From Alphaproteobacteria bacterium (GTDB lineage Bacteria > Pseudomonadota > Alphaproteobacteria > Micavibrionales > Micavibrionaceae): DNA of 64,000 nucleotides. Both the position numbers and the translations under genes were made by a program. The first letter of the stretch is position 1. Every line of letters begins with the position of its first letter. Below the pieces are notes generated by a model, which was not told where the DNA came from, made no database searches, and worked only from the letters and a program-made list of their open reading frames with translations. Below, in pieces: positions 34,006-42,957 of the stretch. Where the stretch lies: positions 1-64,000 of the forward strand of contig JAJFGV010000056.1 of the NCBI GenBank assembly GCA_021775965.1, read 5' to 3'.

Positions 34006-34353
34006 ATGAGATTCATAGCTGAACTAGCAAGACATATGGGCGGAAATCCGTTTGACGACGCCAATAAAACTGATAAAGCCTTTCTACCATTCGACAGTGC
34101 CCCGGTAGACAAAAAACGTAAAAACTTACCTTGCAAAGAAGAATTTTTTGAATGGGGCGACGCCGTAAGGTTTCACTCAAAAAACTCAGCTTACACACCA
34201 TATATCACAGACGAATTTCATATAACTGTAACAGGATTCCATCCAGGCAGCCTTCTCAATCTGAAGGTTTATAATCCAAAAACAGGAGAGGCGCATACCT
34301 TAGAAAAAGTTCACAAGGGTGCCGTTTGTGCAGCTTTCGAATATTCCCCGTAA
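34006..34353 (+). CDS. Small hypothetical protein
   Basis: This 115-residue, cytoplasmic-looking protein has no recognised family. The N-terminal third is polar, with an LPCKEEFFEWGD segment; the second half alternates strands (FHITVTGFHPGSLLNLKVYN) suggesting a small beta-rich fold. No signal peptide is seen. It is monocistronic, flanked by the CoA-transferase gene and a convergent pair of small genes. Its A+T-rich upstream region suggests its own promoter. Confidence 0.6.
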   Translation: MRFIAELARHMGGNPFDDANKTDKAFLPFDSAPVDKKRKNLPCKEEFFEWGDAVRFHSKNSAYTPYITDEFHITVTGFHPGSLLNLKVYNPKTGEAHTLEKVHKGAVCAAFEYSP

Positions 34354-34374
34354 AAACCCAGGGGGCAATTTCAA

Positions 34375-34512
34375 TTAATTAAACACGTCAGGAAAAATCA
34401 TGCCCTCATCAGGGATGATTCCATCATGCGCGGCCAATATACCAAGCGCACGCCTTGCCATAACGATCTGCCATGGGGCAAGTTTTGCCACATCAGCATT
34501 ACAGATATCCAT
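34375..34512 (-). CDS. Putative 45-residue small protein
   Basis: This ORF begins MDICNADVAKLAPWQIV and ends in GMIFPDVFN. A strong ribosome-binding site, AGGAG, lies 7 nt before the ATG, and it sits 42 nt downstream of the 121-residue gene on the same strand, so the two are likely cotranscribed. The mix of a helical ARRALGILAAHD part and an acidic end looks like a folded small protein rather than random sequence. Function unknown. Confidence 0.55.
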   Translation of the reverse strand: MDICNADVAKLAPWQIVMARRALGILAAHDGIIPDEGMIFPDVFN

Positions 34513-34554
34513 CGATAGTCTCCTAATACACACCCTTATTAAATGTCGTAGACC

Positions 34555-34920
34555 TTATTTTCTAACGAGGAAGGGCACAAAGTGCATAATCTTCCCGTCT
34601 TCCTTATTACTGACCAGAAGCAACTTCCGTGCCGCCAGCAGGGTCTCGACATATTTGCGACTAATCGCCGTTCTTATTTCATCTACGCGGCCGCCCATTT
34701 GCGTGATGCTCACCATTTGCGTATCCGGGTCCCATTCGACCCAGCTAGGGATATCATCAAACATATGGTCCACCACCATTACCAATTGCCCGTCACTCAA
34801 GGCCAAAAGGGGCTCTTTCTTTATTTTGCCCTTTTGCGGCTCTAGCGGCTGGTCCAACAGCAGAAAATCTGCATCAGAGCGCCCCCTTATTTTATGAAGC
34901 AAATTGGTTAAAAATTCCAT
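34555..34920 (-). CDS. Hypothetical cytoplasmic protein
   Basis: This 121-residue protein has no signal peptide and no recognised domain. It starts with a helical, basic segment (MEFLTNLLHKIRGRSD), then a Leu/Asp-rich part with DFLLLDQPLEPQKGK and a beta-rich middle (LVMVVDHMFDDIPSWVEWDP), and ends in basic FVPFLVRK. The ATG at 34920 has AAAGG 8 nt upstream; the longer frame to 34959 is unsupported. It is divergent from pyrB and followed by the small 45-residue ORF. Confidence 0.65.
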   Translation of the reverse strand: MEFLTNLLHKIRGRSDADFLLLDQPLEPQKGKIKKEPLLALSDGQLVMVVDHMFDDIPSWVEWDPDTQMVSITQMGGRVDEIRTAISRKYVETLLAARKLLLVSNKEDGKIMHFVPFLVRK

Positions 34921-35052
34921 AACGATGACCTTTGATGTTGTGCCCGGGACCGGTAACACGCAGGAAAGGCCAGTATAGCAAAAAAAAATTCCTCTGGACA
35001 GAGTCTCAATTTTATTGCTTCATCGGCTTCATAAGAAAAATCAGGGGCCGTT

Positions 35053-35961
35053 ATGCAGCATTTATTGGGAATTGAAGATTTAAGCGCCGATGAAATCCGG
35101 GATATTCTGGATCGCGCCACCTATTACGCTAAAGCGCTAGAGAGCGGTAAATGGGACCATAACAAGCTCGATGACAAAATCATTATCACGCTGTTTTTTG
35201 AGCCCTCGACCCGCACGCTGATTTCTTTTGATATCGCCGCCAAACGTCTCGGTGCCAATGTCGTGAATTGGCAGGTCGAAAACAGCGCCATGCGCAAAGA
35301 CGAAAGTTTTCTCGATACCATCCTGACACTAAACCAGATGAAACCGGATGCGATCATCATCCGCCATGTCGAATTTGGTGCGCCAAATTTTGTCGCCGGT
35401 CATGTTGATTGCCCGGTGATTAATGGCGGCGATAGCTGGCGCGAACATCCAACGCAAGGCTTGCTCGATGCGCTAACGATGGAACGTGAGATCGGCAAGC
35501 TTGAAGATTTAACCGTGGCAATCTGTGGTGACGTCGCCCATAGCCGCGTTGCCAATTCAAATGCAATCTTACTCAAAAAGATGGGCGCGAATGTGCGCAT
35601 CGTTGCACCGGAATTTTTGATGCCTGAAAAATTCGCGGTCGAAGGACTGGAGACTTTCACTTCACTCGAAGACGGTCTGCCCGGCGCCGATGCGGTCATG
35701 CTCCTGCGCATTCAGAAAGAACGTATGGAAGCCGGACAAATTCCCGATGACGCGGCCTATCACAATGAATTCGGTTTAACGCTGGAGCGATTAAACCTGG
35801 CGGGACCAAAAGCCGTGGTCATGCACCCCGGGCCGATGAACCGCGGCGTTGAAATTTCTGACGAACTCGCCGAAGACCCCGAGCGCAGCCTCATTGCCAA
35901 ACAGGTCGCCAATGGCATCCCCACACGGATGGCCGTGCTCGATATGCTGATTGGTGGTTAA
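35053..35961 (+). CDS. pyrB: Aspartate carbamoyltransferase catalytic subunit
   Basis: The 302-residue ATCase makes carbamoyl aspartate in pyrimidine synthesis. The carbamoyl-phosphate site FFEPSTRTLISFDIAA, the H-x-P-TQGLLDA helix and HPGPMNRGVEI are all intact. It opens a run of genes pyrB-plsY-dprA-GFA-topA. In many alphaproteobacteria pyrC (dihydroorotase) lies right after pyrB, but here only 2 nt separate pyrB from plsY, so pyrC must be elsewhere. Confidence 0.97.
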   Translation: MQHLLGIEDLSADEIRDILDRATYYAKALESGKWDHNKLDDKIIITLFFEPSTRTLISFDIAAKRLGANVVNWQVENSAMRKDESFLDTILTLNQMKPDAIIIRHVEFGAPNFVAGHVDCPVINGGDSWREHPTQGLLDALTMEREIGKLEDLTVAICGDVAHSRVANSNAILLKKMGANVRIVAPEFLMPEKFAVEGLETFTSLEDGLPGADAVMLLRIQKERMEAGQIPDDAAYHNEFGLTLERLNLAGPKAVVMHPGPMNRGVEISDELAEDPERSLIAKQVANGIPTRMAVLDMLIGG

Positions 35962-35963
35962 TA

Positions 35964-36641
35964 ATGTACAGCACTATGACAGCGTCAATTTCCGAACCTG
36001 TTGAAGGCCCTCCTGGGTTAATAATATTTTTTTTGTATTTATTAGTGGCCTACTTAATTGGCACTATCCCTTTCGGTTTAATCTTAGCTAAACTTTGTGG
36101 TCATGGCGATATCAGAAAAATCGGCTCCGGCAATATCGGTGCTACAAATGTTCTTCGAACGGGAAGTAAACCCCTAGCCCTAGCCACCTTATTCCTGGAT
36201 GCAATAAAGGGGGCAATCTTTATTGGCGTTCTTTCTTTTATAGCTACATCACCAAGCGCCCCTCGAAACGATGAACACTATGCTATTATTCTTGCTATAG
36301 GCCTCTTTGCAGTCATCGGCCACTGCTTCCCCGTCTGGTTAAAATTCAAAGGTGGAAAAGGTGTTGCCACGGCGCTGGGTATTTTTCTGGCAGCTACACC
36401 TTTGGCTGGACTGGCTGCTATTGGTGCGTGGATCGTAACCGCGCTGATTTCAAAAACCTCTTCACTTTCGGCGCTGGTCGCTGTTCTCATTGCACCGATT
36501 GTGACATTTTTTATATATGGACAAACACCCGCCCTTGTTGCTTTTCTTATAACCGCCCTTATATGGTGGCGACATAAGGACAACATCAAACGCCTCATAA
36601 AAGGCGAGGAACCAAAAATTAGTTTTAAGAAAGAGAAATAA
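35964..36641 (+). CDS. plsY: Acyl-phosphate:glycerol-3-phosphate acyltransferase PlsY
   Basis: The 225-residue membrane enzyme acylates glycerol-3-phosphate from acyl phosphate to start phospholipid synthesis. The three family motifs are seen: GSGNIGATNVLRTGSK, the LDAIKG segment with its catalytic-site residues, and KFKGGKGVATALG (G-K-G loop). About six hydrophobic helices follow, with a longer than usual N-terminal 18-residue lead before the first helix. The stop shares a base with the dprA ATG. Confidence 0.95.
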   Translation: MYSTMTASISEPVEGPPGLIIFFLYLLVAYLIGTIPFGLILAKLCGHGDIRKIGSGNIGATNVLRTGSKPLALATLFLDAIKGAIFIGVLSFIATSPSAPRNDEHYAIILAIGLFAVIGHCFPVWLKFKGGKGVATALGIFLAATPLAGLAAIGAWIVTALISKTSSLSALVAVLIAPIVTFFIYGQTPALVAFLITALIWWRHKDNIKRLIKGEEPKISFKKEK

Positions 36642-37792
36642 TGCAACTCGGATTCATGGATAGCAAAGCAAGTACGCAGTCAAAGCTCTCGGAAGCGGAG
36701 AAGCTGGCCTGGCTGCGTCTGTCGCGCACCGATAATGTCGGGCCGGTGACGTTTTACCGTCTGGTCGAAGCGTACGGCTCGGCAACCGAAGCGATTAAAA
36801 TCCTGCCCGAACTTTCCAAACGCGGTGGCCGTAAAAAGCCCCTCACCCCTGCCCCCGAAAAAACCATCGAAAAAGAATACAAAGCGCTTGCCAAGCTCAA
36901 GGGCCGCATCATTACGGCAGCCTGCGAAGATTACCCCCTCGCCCTCGCCGCTACCTCCGATGCACCCCCTATAATAAGTGTGATCGGCAAAACTGAAATC
37001 ATGCACCGCTCCTGCATCGCCATGGTCGGCGCGCGCAATGCTTCCCTCAACGGCAAGAAGTTCGCCGAAAAACTAGCACGCGAACTGGGCGCCGCCGGAC
37101 AAGTGGTGGCTTCGGGCCTGGCGCGCGGTATCGACACCAGCGCCCATAAAGGCGCGCTACAAACCGGCACGATTGCGGTTGTTGCCGGCGGTATTGATGT
37201 CATTTACCCGGAAGAAAACGCCCGGCTTTACGACCAGATCAAAGACGAGGGCCTCATCATCGCCGAAAGCCCATTGGGCCAAAAACCCTTTGCCCAAAGC
37301 TTCCCACGCCGCAACCGCATTGTCTCCGGCCTGTCCAAAGGCACGATTGTTGTCGAGGCCACCATGCGCTCAGGCTCACTGATCACCGCACGGCTTGCCG
37401 GTGAGCAGGGGCGCGACGTTTATGCCGTGCCGGGCCACCCGCTCGACCCGCGGGCGCAGGGGCCGAATCATCTCATCCGTGATGGCGCGACTTTAGTGCG
37501 TTATGCGAAAGACGTTCTGGAAGTCATGAGTAATTTTTCCGGCACCACTTTGCGCGAGCCTGAATTTGACAGGGAAGCCTTTATTCCCGAAGCCTTCGAG
37601 ACGGTCGAGCCCCCCGAAAATGCGCAGGAAAAAATCATCTCGCATTTATCTTTTGCACCACTAGCGGTTGACGAATTGATCCGAACCTGTCAATTGACTA
37701 TTCCTGTGGTGCAAACAATCCTGCTCGATTTAGAGTTGGCAGGCCGTATCCAGCGCCACGCAGGAAACAGAATTAGTTTGAAGGAAGAATAA
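36641..37792 (+). CDS. dprA: DNA-processing protein DprA/Smf
   Basis: The 383-residue protein loads RecA on incoming single-stranded DNA during natural transformation. It has an N-terminal SAM-like domain (1-70), the Rossmann-like core (about 105-300) with MVGARNAS, SGLARGIDTSAHKGAL, GGIDVIYPEEN and FPRRNRIVSGLSKG, and a C-terminal winged-helix (about 320-383). The start ATG overlaps the plsY stop; an ATG 15 bases later is also possible. Whether the cell is competent cannot be told from here. Confidence 0.95.
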   Translation: MQLGFMDSKASTQSKLSEAEKLAWLRLSRTDNVGPVTFYRLVEAYGSATEAIKILPELSKRGGRKKPLTPAPEKTIEKEYKALAKLKGRIITAACEDYPLALAATSDAPPIISVIGKTEIMHRSCIAMVGARNASLNGKKFAEKLARELGAAGQVVASGLARGIDTSAHKGALQTGTIAVVAGGIDVIYPEENARLYDQIKDEGLIIAESPLGQKPFAQSFPRRNRIVSGLSKGTIVVEATMRSGSLITARLAGEQGRDVYAVPGHPLDPRAQGPNHLIRDGATLVRYAKDVLEVMSNFSGTTLREPEFDREAFIPEAFETVEPPENAQEKIISHLSFAPLAVDELIRTCQLTIPVVQTILLDLELAGRIQRHAGNRISLKEE

Positions 37793-37794
37793 AA

Positions 37795-38280
37795 ATGAGT
37801 GCCGAATATTCCAATGTTTTCAAAGGCAACTGCCATTGCGGGAATATGCGTGTAGAGCTCCATACGAATAATGGTGAGTCATTTTTTGTGCCGCGCGAAT
37901 GCCAATGCAGCGTTTGTACCAAGAATGGGGCAAAATGGACGTCCGACCCTGAAGGTGAAGCAAGGCTGTATATAAAAGACAACGATCAAGTTAGCTATTA
38001 CCGTTATGAAGGCGGAACATCAGATTTTACACTTTGTAAGAATTGCGGCGTTATGATGATTGTTCTTTGTGAAATGGATGGGCACCTTAAATCAGTCGTG
38101 AATATGAAATCGATGACAGATGAGACATTCACCAGCGAAAAGACCCAAACAAATTTTGATGGCGAAACCTATGACAGCCGCATGGGGCGTCGGGGTAAAA
38201 ACTGGACTGGCAATACAATTGTTGAAATTGAATCTGGAACCGTAAAAGAATACAAGTTCCAGCCACCTGTGGAAGCTTAA
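37795..38280 (+). CDS. GFA (glutathione-dependent formaldehyde-activating) family zinc protein
   Basis: This 161-residue protein is a GFA/CENP-V domain. Zinc-ligand Cys lie in CHCGNMRVEL (near residue 15), CQCSVCTKNG (near 35-45) and CKNCGVMM (near 80). Family members bind zinc and have mixed or unknown roles, so the formaldehyde name should not be taken literally. It sits 2 nt after dprA and 5 nt before topA, with AAGGAAG as its ribosome-binding site. Confidence 0.88.
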   Translation: MSAEYSNVFKGNCHCGNMRVELHTNNGESFFVPRECQCSVCTKNGAKWTSDPEGEARLYIKDNDQVSYYRYEGGTSDFTLCKNCGVMMIVLCEMDGHLKSVVNMKSMTDETFTSEKTQTNFDGETYDSRMGRRGKNWTGNTIVEIESGTVKEYKFQPPVEA

Positions 38281-38285
38281 GAAAA

Positions 38286-40895
38286 ATGACCGATAACGTT
38301 GTCATTGTGGAATCACCAGCCAAGATCAAAACGATCGGCAAATATCTTGGCTCCGATTACGAAGTCCTCGCTTCGTATGGGCATATCCGCGACCTTGTGA
38401 ACAAGGACGGCTCAGTCCTGCCCGATGAGGACTTTGCCATGAAGTGGCAACAGGGCGAGCGTTCCGACAAACACATCAAGGAAATTAAAAAAGCCGTCAA
38501 GAAAGCCAAAACCCTGTGGCTGGCGACTGACCCCGACAGAGAAGGCGAAGCGATTTCCTGGCACATCCAGGAAATGCTGAACGAAGACAAACTACTCGAG
38601 GGCAAAGACATCCGCCGCGTCTCCTTCAGCGAGATTACCAAAAAGGCAGTAACAGAAGCGTTCGATCACGCCCGCGAACTGGACGTACATCTGGTTGAGT
38701 CCTATCTTGCCCGCCGCGCTCTCGATTATCTGGTTGGCTTTAATATCTCACCCGTTCTCTGGCGTAAACTTCCCGGCTCGCGCTCTGCCGGTCGCGTGCA
38801 ATCCGTTGCACTGCGCCTGATTTGTGAACGCGAATCAGAGATTGAAAAATTCAACCCTCGGGAATATTGGAGCATCACCACACGGATGCACACTGCGGAC
38901 GGAAAACCGTTTAACGCACGCCTGACGCATCTGGCCGGCAACAAGCTCGATAAATTTGATATCGGCAGCGAGGACGATGCAACCAAGGCCGTCGAGCGTA
39001 TCGAGCACAAAAATCTTTCTGTTCAAAAAATTGAAAAGAAGCAGGTGAAGCGCAGCCCGGCTCCGCCTTTCATTACCTCGAGCCTGCAAATGGAGGCTTC
39101 GCGTAAATTGGGTTTCAGCGCACAGAACACCATGCGCACAGCGCAGAAATTGTATGAGGGTGTTTCTATTGGCGGCGAAAACGTAGCCCTCATCACTTAT
39201 ATGAGAACGGACGGCACGACATTATCCGATGACGCGCTGAAAGAAGCCCGCGAGGTTATCGGCAATGATTACGGTGATAAATATCTGCCCGATGAAGCGC
39301 GGCGTTATAAATCCAAAGCCAAAAATGCACAGGAAGCACACGAAGCCATCCGCCCGACACATATGGTCCGCACACCGGCGCAGATCAAAGGGAAAATCGA
39401 CAACGACCAGTGGCGGCTTTATGATCTTATCTGGAAACGCACGATTGCCTGCCAGATGGAAAACGCGCTGCTTGACCAGATGAAGGTCGATATTTCCGAT
39501 GGCACCGATGATGCCATCTTGCGTGCCAATGGTTCCGTTGTCGCTTTTGACGGTTTTCTGACGCTGTATCACGAAGACACGGATGACAATGATGATGGCA
39601 GCGAGGACGAAAAAGACCGCCGTCTGCCGCCGATGAACGAAGGCGATAATACAAAACTTGTCGAGATCACCCCGAACCAGCATTTCACCCAGCCGCCACC
39701 GCGCTATAGCGAGGCCACACTGGTCAAACGCATGGAAGAGCTTGGCATTGGCCGCCCATCAACTTACGCTTCTATCCTCCAGGTTCTGCGAGATCGCAAT
39801 TATGTGGTCCTGGACAAACGCCGTTTTGTACCCGAAGACCGTGGCCGCATCGTCACAACATTCCTCAGTAAATTCTTCACCCGCTATGTTGATTACGATT
39901 TCACCGCCAACCTCGAAGAGGAACTCGATGCCATATCCACCGGCCATGTTGTGTGGAAAGAAGCGTTGCGTTTATTCTGGGTTGATTTCAAAGAAGCCGT
40001 TGACGGCGCCAAAGACCTTACCATTACGCAAGTCATTGATCATCTCGACGAAGAACTTGCCCCGCATTTCTTCGTCGAGCAAGAAGATGGCAAAGATCCG
40101 CGCAAATGCCTGGCCTGCGTAGAAGCCAAACGCGAAGGGCGTCTGGGATTAAAGCTCGGCAAGTTTGGTGCTTTTATCGGCTGCTCGAATTACCCCGATT
40201 GTAAATTCACCAAACCGCTGGCTCTTCCCGGCGATGAAGACGAAGAAGGCGCCTCACTGGCGAATGAGCCAAAAGTTCTCGGCAAAGACCCAGAGACCGG
40301 CCGCTCTGTCACCATGCGCCGTGGTCCTTACGGTCCTTACGTTCAAATAGATCTGCCGCCGGAAACCGAACCGGATATGGCCACTTATGATGCCGAAATT
40401 AAAGAATGGGAAGAAGCAAAAAAACTGGCCAAAGCCGATGGCAAGAAAGCGCCAAAAAAACCAAAAAAACCGACAGCACCCAAACCAAAACGACAAGGCG
40501 TTCCAAAGGGCGTGCCACTTGCTGAGGTCACATTGGAATCTGCTCTCAAACTATTATCTCTGCCGCGCGATATCGGCGAGCACCCGGAAACCAAAAAAAC
40601 GATTCAGGCCGGGATCGGCCGTTTCGGACCGTTTCTGCTGCATGACGGCGTCTATACCTCGATCCGCAAATCAGATGGCGATGATGTGATGGATGTCGGC
40701 ATCAACCGCGCCGTTGTCCTGATCGCTGATGGCGCAGAGCGCAGAGCCGTACGCGAAGCCGCGAAGGCAGCAAAAGCCGAGAGCGGTGGCAAAGATGACA
40801 AGAAAAAGGCGCCCGCTAAAAAGAAGGCGGCAAAAAAGAAAACCACAAAGAAGAAAACTACGAAGAAAAAATCTACGAAAAAGAAAACGGCATAA
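38286..40895 (+). CDS. topA: DNA topoisomerase I (type IA)
   Basis: The 869-residue enzyme relaxes negative supercoils. The Toprim domain (residues 4-130) begins VIVESPAKIKTIGKYL and has the acidic ATDPDREGEAISWHI motif. The catalytic Tyr is in ALITYMRTDGT. A zinc-type segment CLACVEAK with CSNYPDC follows, then Topo C-repeats with G-x-FG-PF patterns. The last 30 or so residues are almost all Lys in K-K-K-(T/S/A)-T/S repeats, a tail common in this family that binds DNA. It is the last conserved gene of the pyrB cluster. Confidence 0.97.
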   Translation: MTDNVVIVESPAKIKTIGKYLGSDYEVLASYGHIRDLVNKDGSVLPDEDFAMKWQQGERSDKHIKEIKKAVKKAKTLWLATDPDREGEAISWHIQEMLNEDKLLEGKDIRRVSFSEITKKAVTEAFDHARELDVHLVESYLARRALDYLVGFNISPVLWRKLPGSRSAGRVQSVALRLICERESEIEKFNPREYWSITTRMHTADGKPFNARLTHLAGNKLDKFDIGSEDDATKAVERIEHKNLSVQKIEKKQVKRSPAPPFITSSLQMEASRKLGFSAQNTMRTAQKLYEGVSIGGENVALITYMRTDGTTLSDDALKEAREVIGNDYGDKYLPDEARRYKSKAKNAQEAHEAIRPTHMVRTPAQIKGKIDNDQWRLYDLIWKRTIACQMENALLDQMKVDISDGTDDAILRANGSVVAFDGFLTLYHEDTDDNDDGSEDEKDRRLPPMNEGDNTKLVEITPNQHFTQPPPRYSEATLVKRMEELGIGRPSTYASILQVLRDRNYVVLDKRRFVPEDRGRIVTTFLSKFFTRYVDYDFTANLEEELDAISTGHVVWKEALRLFWVDFKEAVDGAKDLTITQVIDHLDEELAPHFFVEQEDGKDPRKCLACVEAKREGRLGLKLGKFGAFIGCSNYPDCKFTKPLALPGDEDEEGASLANEPKVLGKDPETGRSVTMRRGPYGPYVQIDLPPETEPDMATYDAEIKEWEEAKKLAKADGKKAPKKPKKPTAPKPKRQGVPKGVPLAEVTLESALKLLSLPRDIGEHPETKKTIQAGIGRFGPFLLHDGVYTSIRKSDGDDVMDVGINRAVVLIADGAERRAVREAAKAAKAESGGKDDKKKAPAKKKAAKKKTTKKKTTKKKSTKKKTA

Positions 40896-40899
40896 ACAA

Positions 40900-41202
40900 A
40901 TGACAAAAAAAAGGCACAGACTAGCTATTCTTGCTATTGTTACTCTTTTATTATTAGCTACTGCTCTTCACTTCTTTGGGTACACCCAAATCGCAGCCTG
41001 TGTCATTTTTGTCAATATTGGTTTTTTGATTATCTATTCCATGTTTTTCAAAAATTATCCGCCGCAAAACACCCGAGCAACACGTTTTCGGGCAAATCAC
41101 TCTAAAGGACTTAAAGGATATGGGGACATTGGCGAGACATACCAAGAATGGGAAGCACAGGATAAAAAGTTAAAAAAACATCGCAAATCAAAAGAAACGT
41201 AG
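40900..41202 (+). CDS. Small two-helix membrane protein
   Basis: The 100-residue protein starts MTKKRHRLAILAIV, with two hydrophobic helices (about residues 8-27 and 31-49). A polar, basic tail follows, with GYGDIGETYQEWEAQDKK. No family is recognised. The ATG at 40900 is 4 nt after the topA stop. A longer in-frame reading extends back inside topA but would only be a very basic shadow, so it is rejected. Confidence 0.6.
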   Translation: MTKKRHRLAILAIVTLLLLATALHFFGYTQIAACVIFVNIGFLIIYSMFFKNYPPQNTRATRFRANHSKGLKGYGDIGETYQEWEAQDKKLKKHRKSKET

Positions 41203-41226
41203 AAAAACACCATAAAAGCTAAATAC

Positions 41227-41255
41227 TTGACAAACCCCCTAAAACCCGGCATAAA
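41227..41255 (+). promoter_or_regulatory. Promoter of rpmG
   Basis: A perfect -35 TTGACA (41227-41232) and -10 CATAAA (41250-41255) with a 17-bp spacer precede rpmG. The start would be near 41262, giving a leader of about 24 nt. Confidence 0.6.
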
Positions 41256-41285
41256 GCCCCTCTTTGAAACAGGAACACAGTAAAA

Positions 41286-41492
41286 ATGGCTAAAAAGAGC
41301 TCGAAAATTAAGGTCAGGCTGGAAAGCACCGCTGGGACGGGCTACCGCTACTATGCCAGCCGCAGCACCAAGGCTGAATATAAAATCAAGAAAAAGAAGT
41401 ATGACCCTTGGGCCACAAACCCTGAAACGGGCAAAAAAGGCGCACATGTTGAGTTTGAAGAAAAGAAAATGCCGCCCGCCAAAAAGAACTAG
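41286..41492 (+). CDS. rpmG: 50S ribosomal protein L33 with insertion and C-terminal extension
   Basis: The 68-residue protein is L33 of the large ribosomal subunit, seen from IKVRLESTAGTGYRYY, KYDP and HVEFEE. The usual protein is about 55 residues. Here the loop between KYDP and HVEF has 12 residues instead of about 4 (ATNPETGKKG inside), and a Lys/Pro-rich tail PPAKKN is added. None of the four Cys of zinc-binding L33 is present, so it is the Cys-free form. It has its own promoter and converges on pleD. Confidence 0.92.
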   Translation: MAKKSSKIKVRLESTAGTGYRYYASRSTKAEYKIKKKKYDPWATNPETGKKGAHVEFEEKKMPPAKKN

Positions 41493-41518
41493 ATAATGCT
41501 CTCTCTGCTATAGTCACC

Positions 41519-42946
41519 CTACTCAATCGCCTGGCGCTCTTCCGATTTATACTGCGCAGGATCCAGCTTACCGACCCCTTCGAACACGGTACAGTTACGC
41601 CCGCCTTCCTTGGCCTCGTAAAGGCATTTATCAGCCCGCGCCATAACCTCTTCCGTAGTATGTTCACCGTGATCAATAATTGCGCCGCCAACAGAGGTAT
41701 TAATATTCAATGCCCCTTCGGGAACACCGCAAGGGATTGGCACCTCGGAAATAGAACAACGCAAACGCTCGGCCACCATGTAAGCTCTTTGCTCACTAAC
41801 ATCGGGTAAGATTACAACAAATTCCTCACCGCCGATGCGGGCGACAAGGTCAAAGCTCCGTAAGTTGGCCGTCAATCTTTCGGCAAAAATCTTTAGAACT
41901 TCATCACCAACCACATGGCCATGCGTATCATTGACCTGTTTGAAATGGTCGATATCAACCAGCAAAACACCAAGGGATTTTTTGCTGGTCTGATTTTTCT
42001 GCAGCAATTTTTGCATATGAACTTCCAGATAACGACGATTGTAAAGACCCGTCAAAGGATCGGTCAACGCCATCGACAGACTGATCTCATAGGTCGAGCG
42101 CAACCGCTCCTGAAAACGCTTGCGCCGTATCTGTGTTCGCACGCGCGCAATCAGCTCATTGCGATCAACGGGACGCAAAATATAATCATGCGCGCCAATC
42201 TCCAGGCCATGCGCGATGCGCGACATATCATCAATTTCACCTATCATGAGGATCGGCAGGCCCCGCGTCTTCTCATTGGATTTTAGATGAGAACATAAAC
42301 GCAACCCATCCTCATCATCGAGATTAAGGCTCACAATCATCAAATCAAAATCATGTGCCGAAGCAAGCTCTATAGCCCTGGCACCACTTTGCGCACTCAT
42401 GACAATGTCATGGTCCTGCGCCAGCGTTTCCTCAACCTTCTTCTTCTCAAAATCCTTATCTTCAACCACCAGCACGCGCGCGCCCTCAACCGGCTCGGTC
42501 ATCACATTTGACGCCTCACCAACAACACCCAGCTGATTGGCGGTATTTTCACGAATGCGCCATTCATCCAGTGACATTTTTAACCGCACCAACGAGCGTA
42601 CACGAGCCATCAAAGCGGTATCATTGATCGGCTTGCTGAGAAAATCATCGGCGCCAGATTCAAGTCCGCGCACCTTGTCTTCGGCATCGGTCAGCGCCGT
42701 GACCATTACAATCGGAATATGGGCGATATCAGGGTTGGCTTTGATCCTTCGACAAACCTCAAAGCCGTCCATACCGGGCATCATGACATCAAGCAGAATG
42801 ATATCCGGACTTTCATTCTCCGCTTTATCCAACGCCTCCTCACCATTTGTTGCCGTCAATACCTCGTAATACTCACTGCTCAGCTTTGCTTCCAAAAGCT
42901 TCACATTGGGCAAAATATCATCAACGACCAGCACGCGTGCCGACAT
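41519..42946 (-). CDS. pleD: PleD-type response regulator diguanylate cyclase (REC-REC-GGDEF)
   Basis: The 475-residue protein has two receiver domains and a GGDEF domain. REC1 is active with Asp53 (IILLDVMMPGMDGFEVC) and SKP. REC2 reads LMIVSLNLDDEDG, with Ser where the phospho-Asp should be, so it is a pseudo-receiver that serves dimerisation, as in the Caulobacter protein. The cyclase site is RIGGEEF, and the product-inhibition I-site RSFD lies five residues before it. It makes c-di-GMP when phosphorylated and drives the motile-to-sessile switch in relatives. It is 11 nt after divK. Confidence 0.94.
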   Translation of the reverse strand: MSARVLVVDDILPNVKLLEAKLSSEYYEVLTATNGEEALDKAENESPDIILLDVMMPGMDGFEVCRRIKANPDIAHIPIVMVTALTDAEDKVRGLESGADDFLSKPINDTALMARVRSLVRLKMSLDEWRIRENTANQLGVVGEASNVMTEPVEGARVLVVEDKDFEKKKVEETLAQDHDIVMSAQSGARAIELASAHDFDLMIVSLNLDDEDGLRLCSHLKSNEKTRGLPILMIGEIDDMSRIAHGLEIGAHDYILRPVDRNELIARVRTQIRRKRFQERLRSTYEISLSMALTDPLTGLYNRRYLEVHMQKLLQKNQTSKKSLGVLLVDIDHFKQVNDTHGHVVGDEVLKIFAERLTANLRSFDLVARIGGEEFVVILPDVSEQRAYMVAERLRCSISEVPIPCGVPEGALNINTSVGGAIIDHGEHTTEEVMARADKCLYEAKEGGRNCTVFEGVGKLDPAQYKSEERQAIE

Positions 42947-42957
42947 AAACTACCCCC

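Noticed and set aside
40800-40892. Near-repeated AAGAAA-type DNA near the end of topA
   Set aside because: Codes for the Lys-rich C-terminal tail common in TopA; not a regulatory or CRISPR repeat.
40729-40899. Longer start of the small membrane protein inside topA
   Set aside because: The extension is an Arg/Lys-rich shadow of the topA Lys tail; the ATG at 40900 starts right before the first helix.
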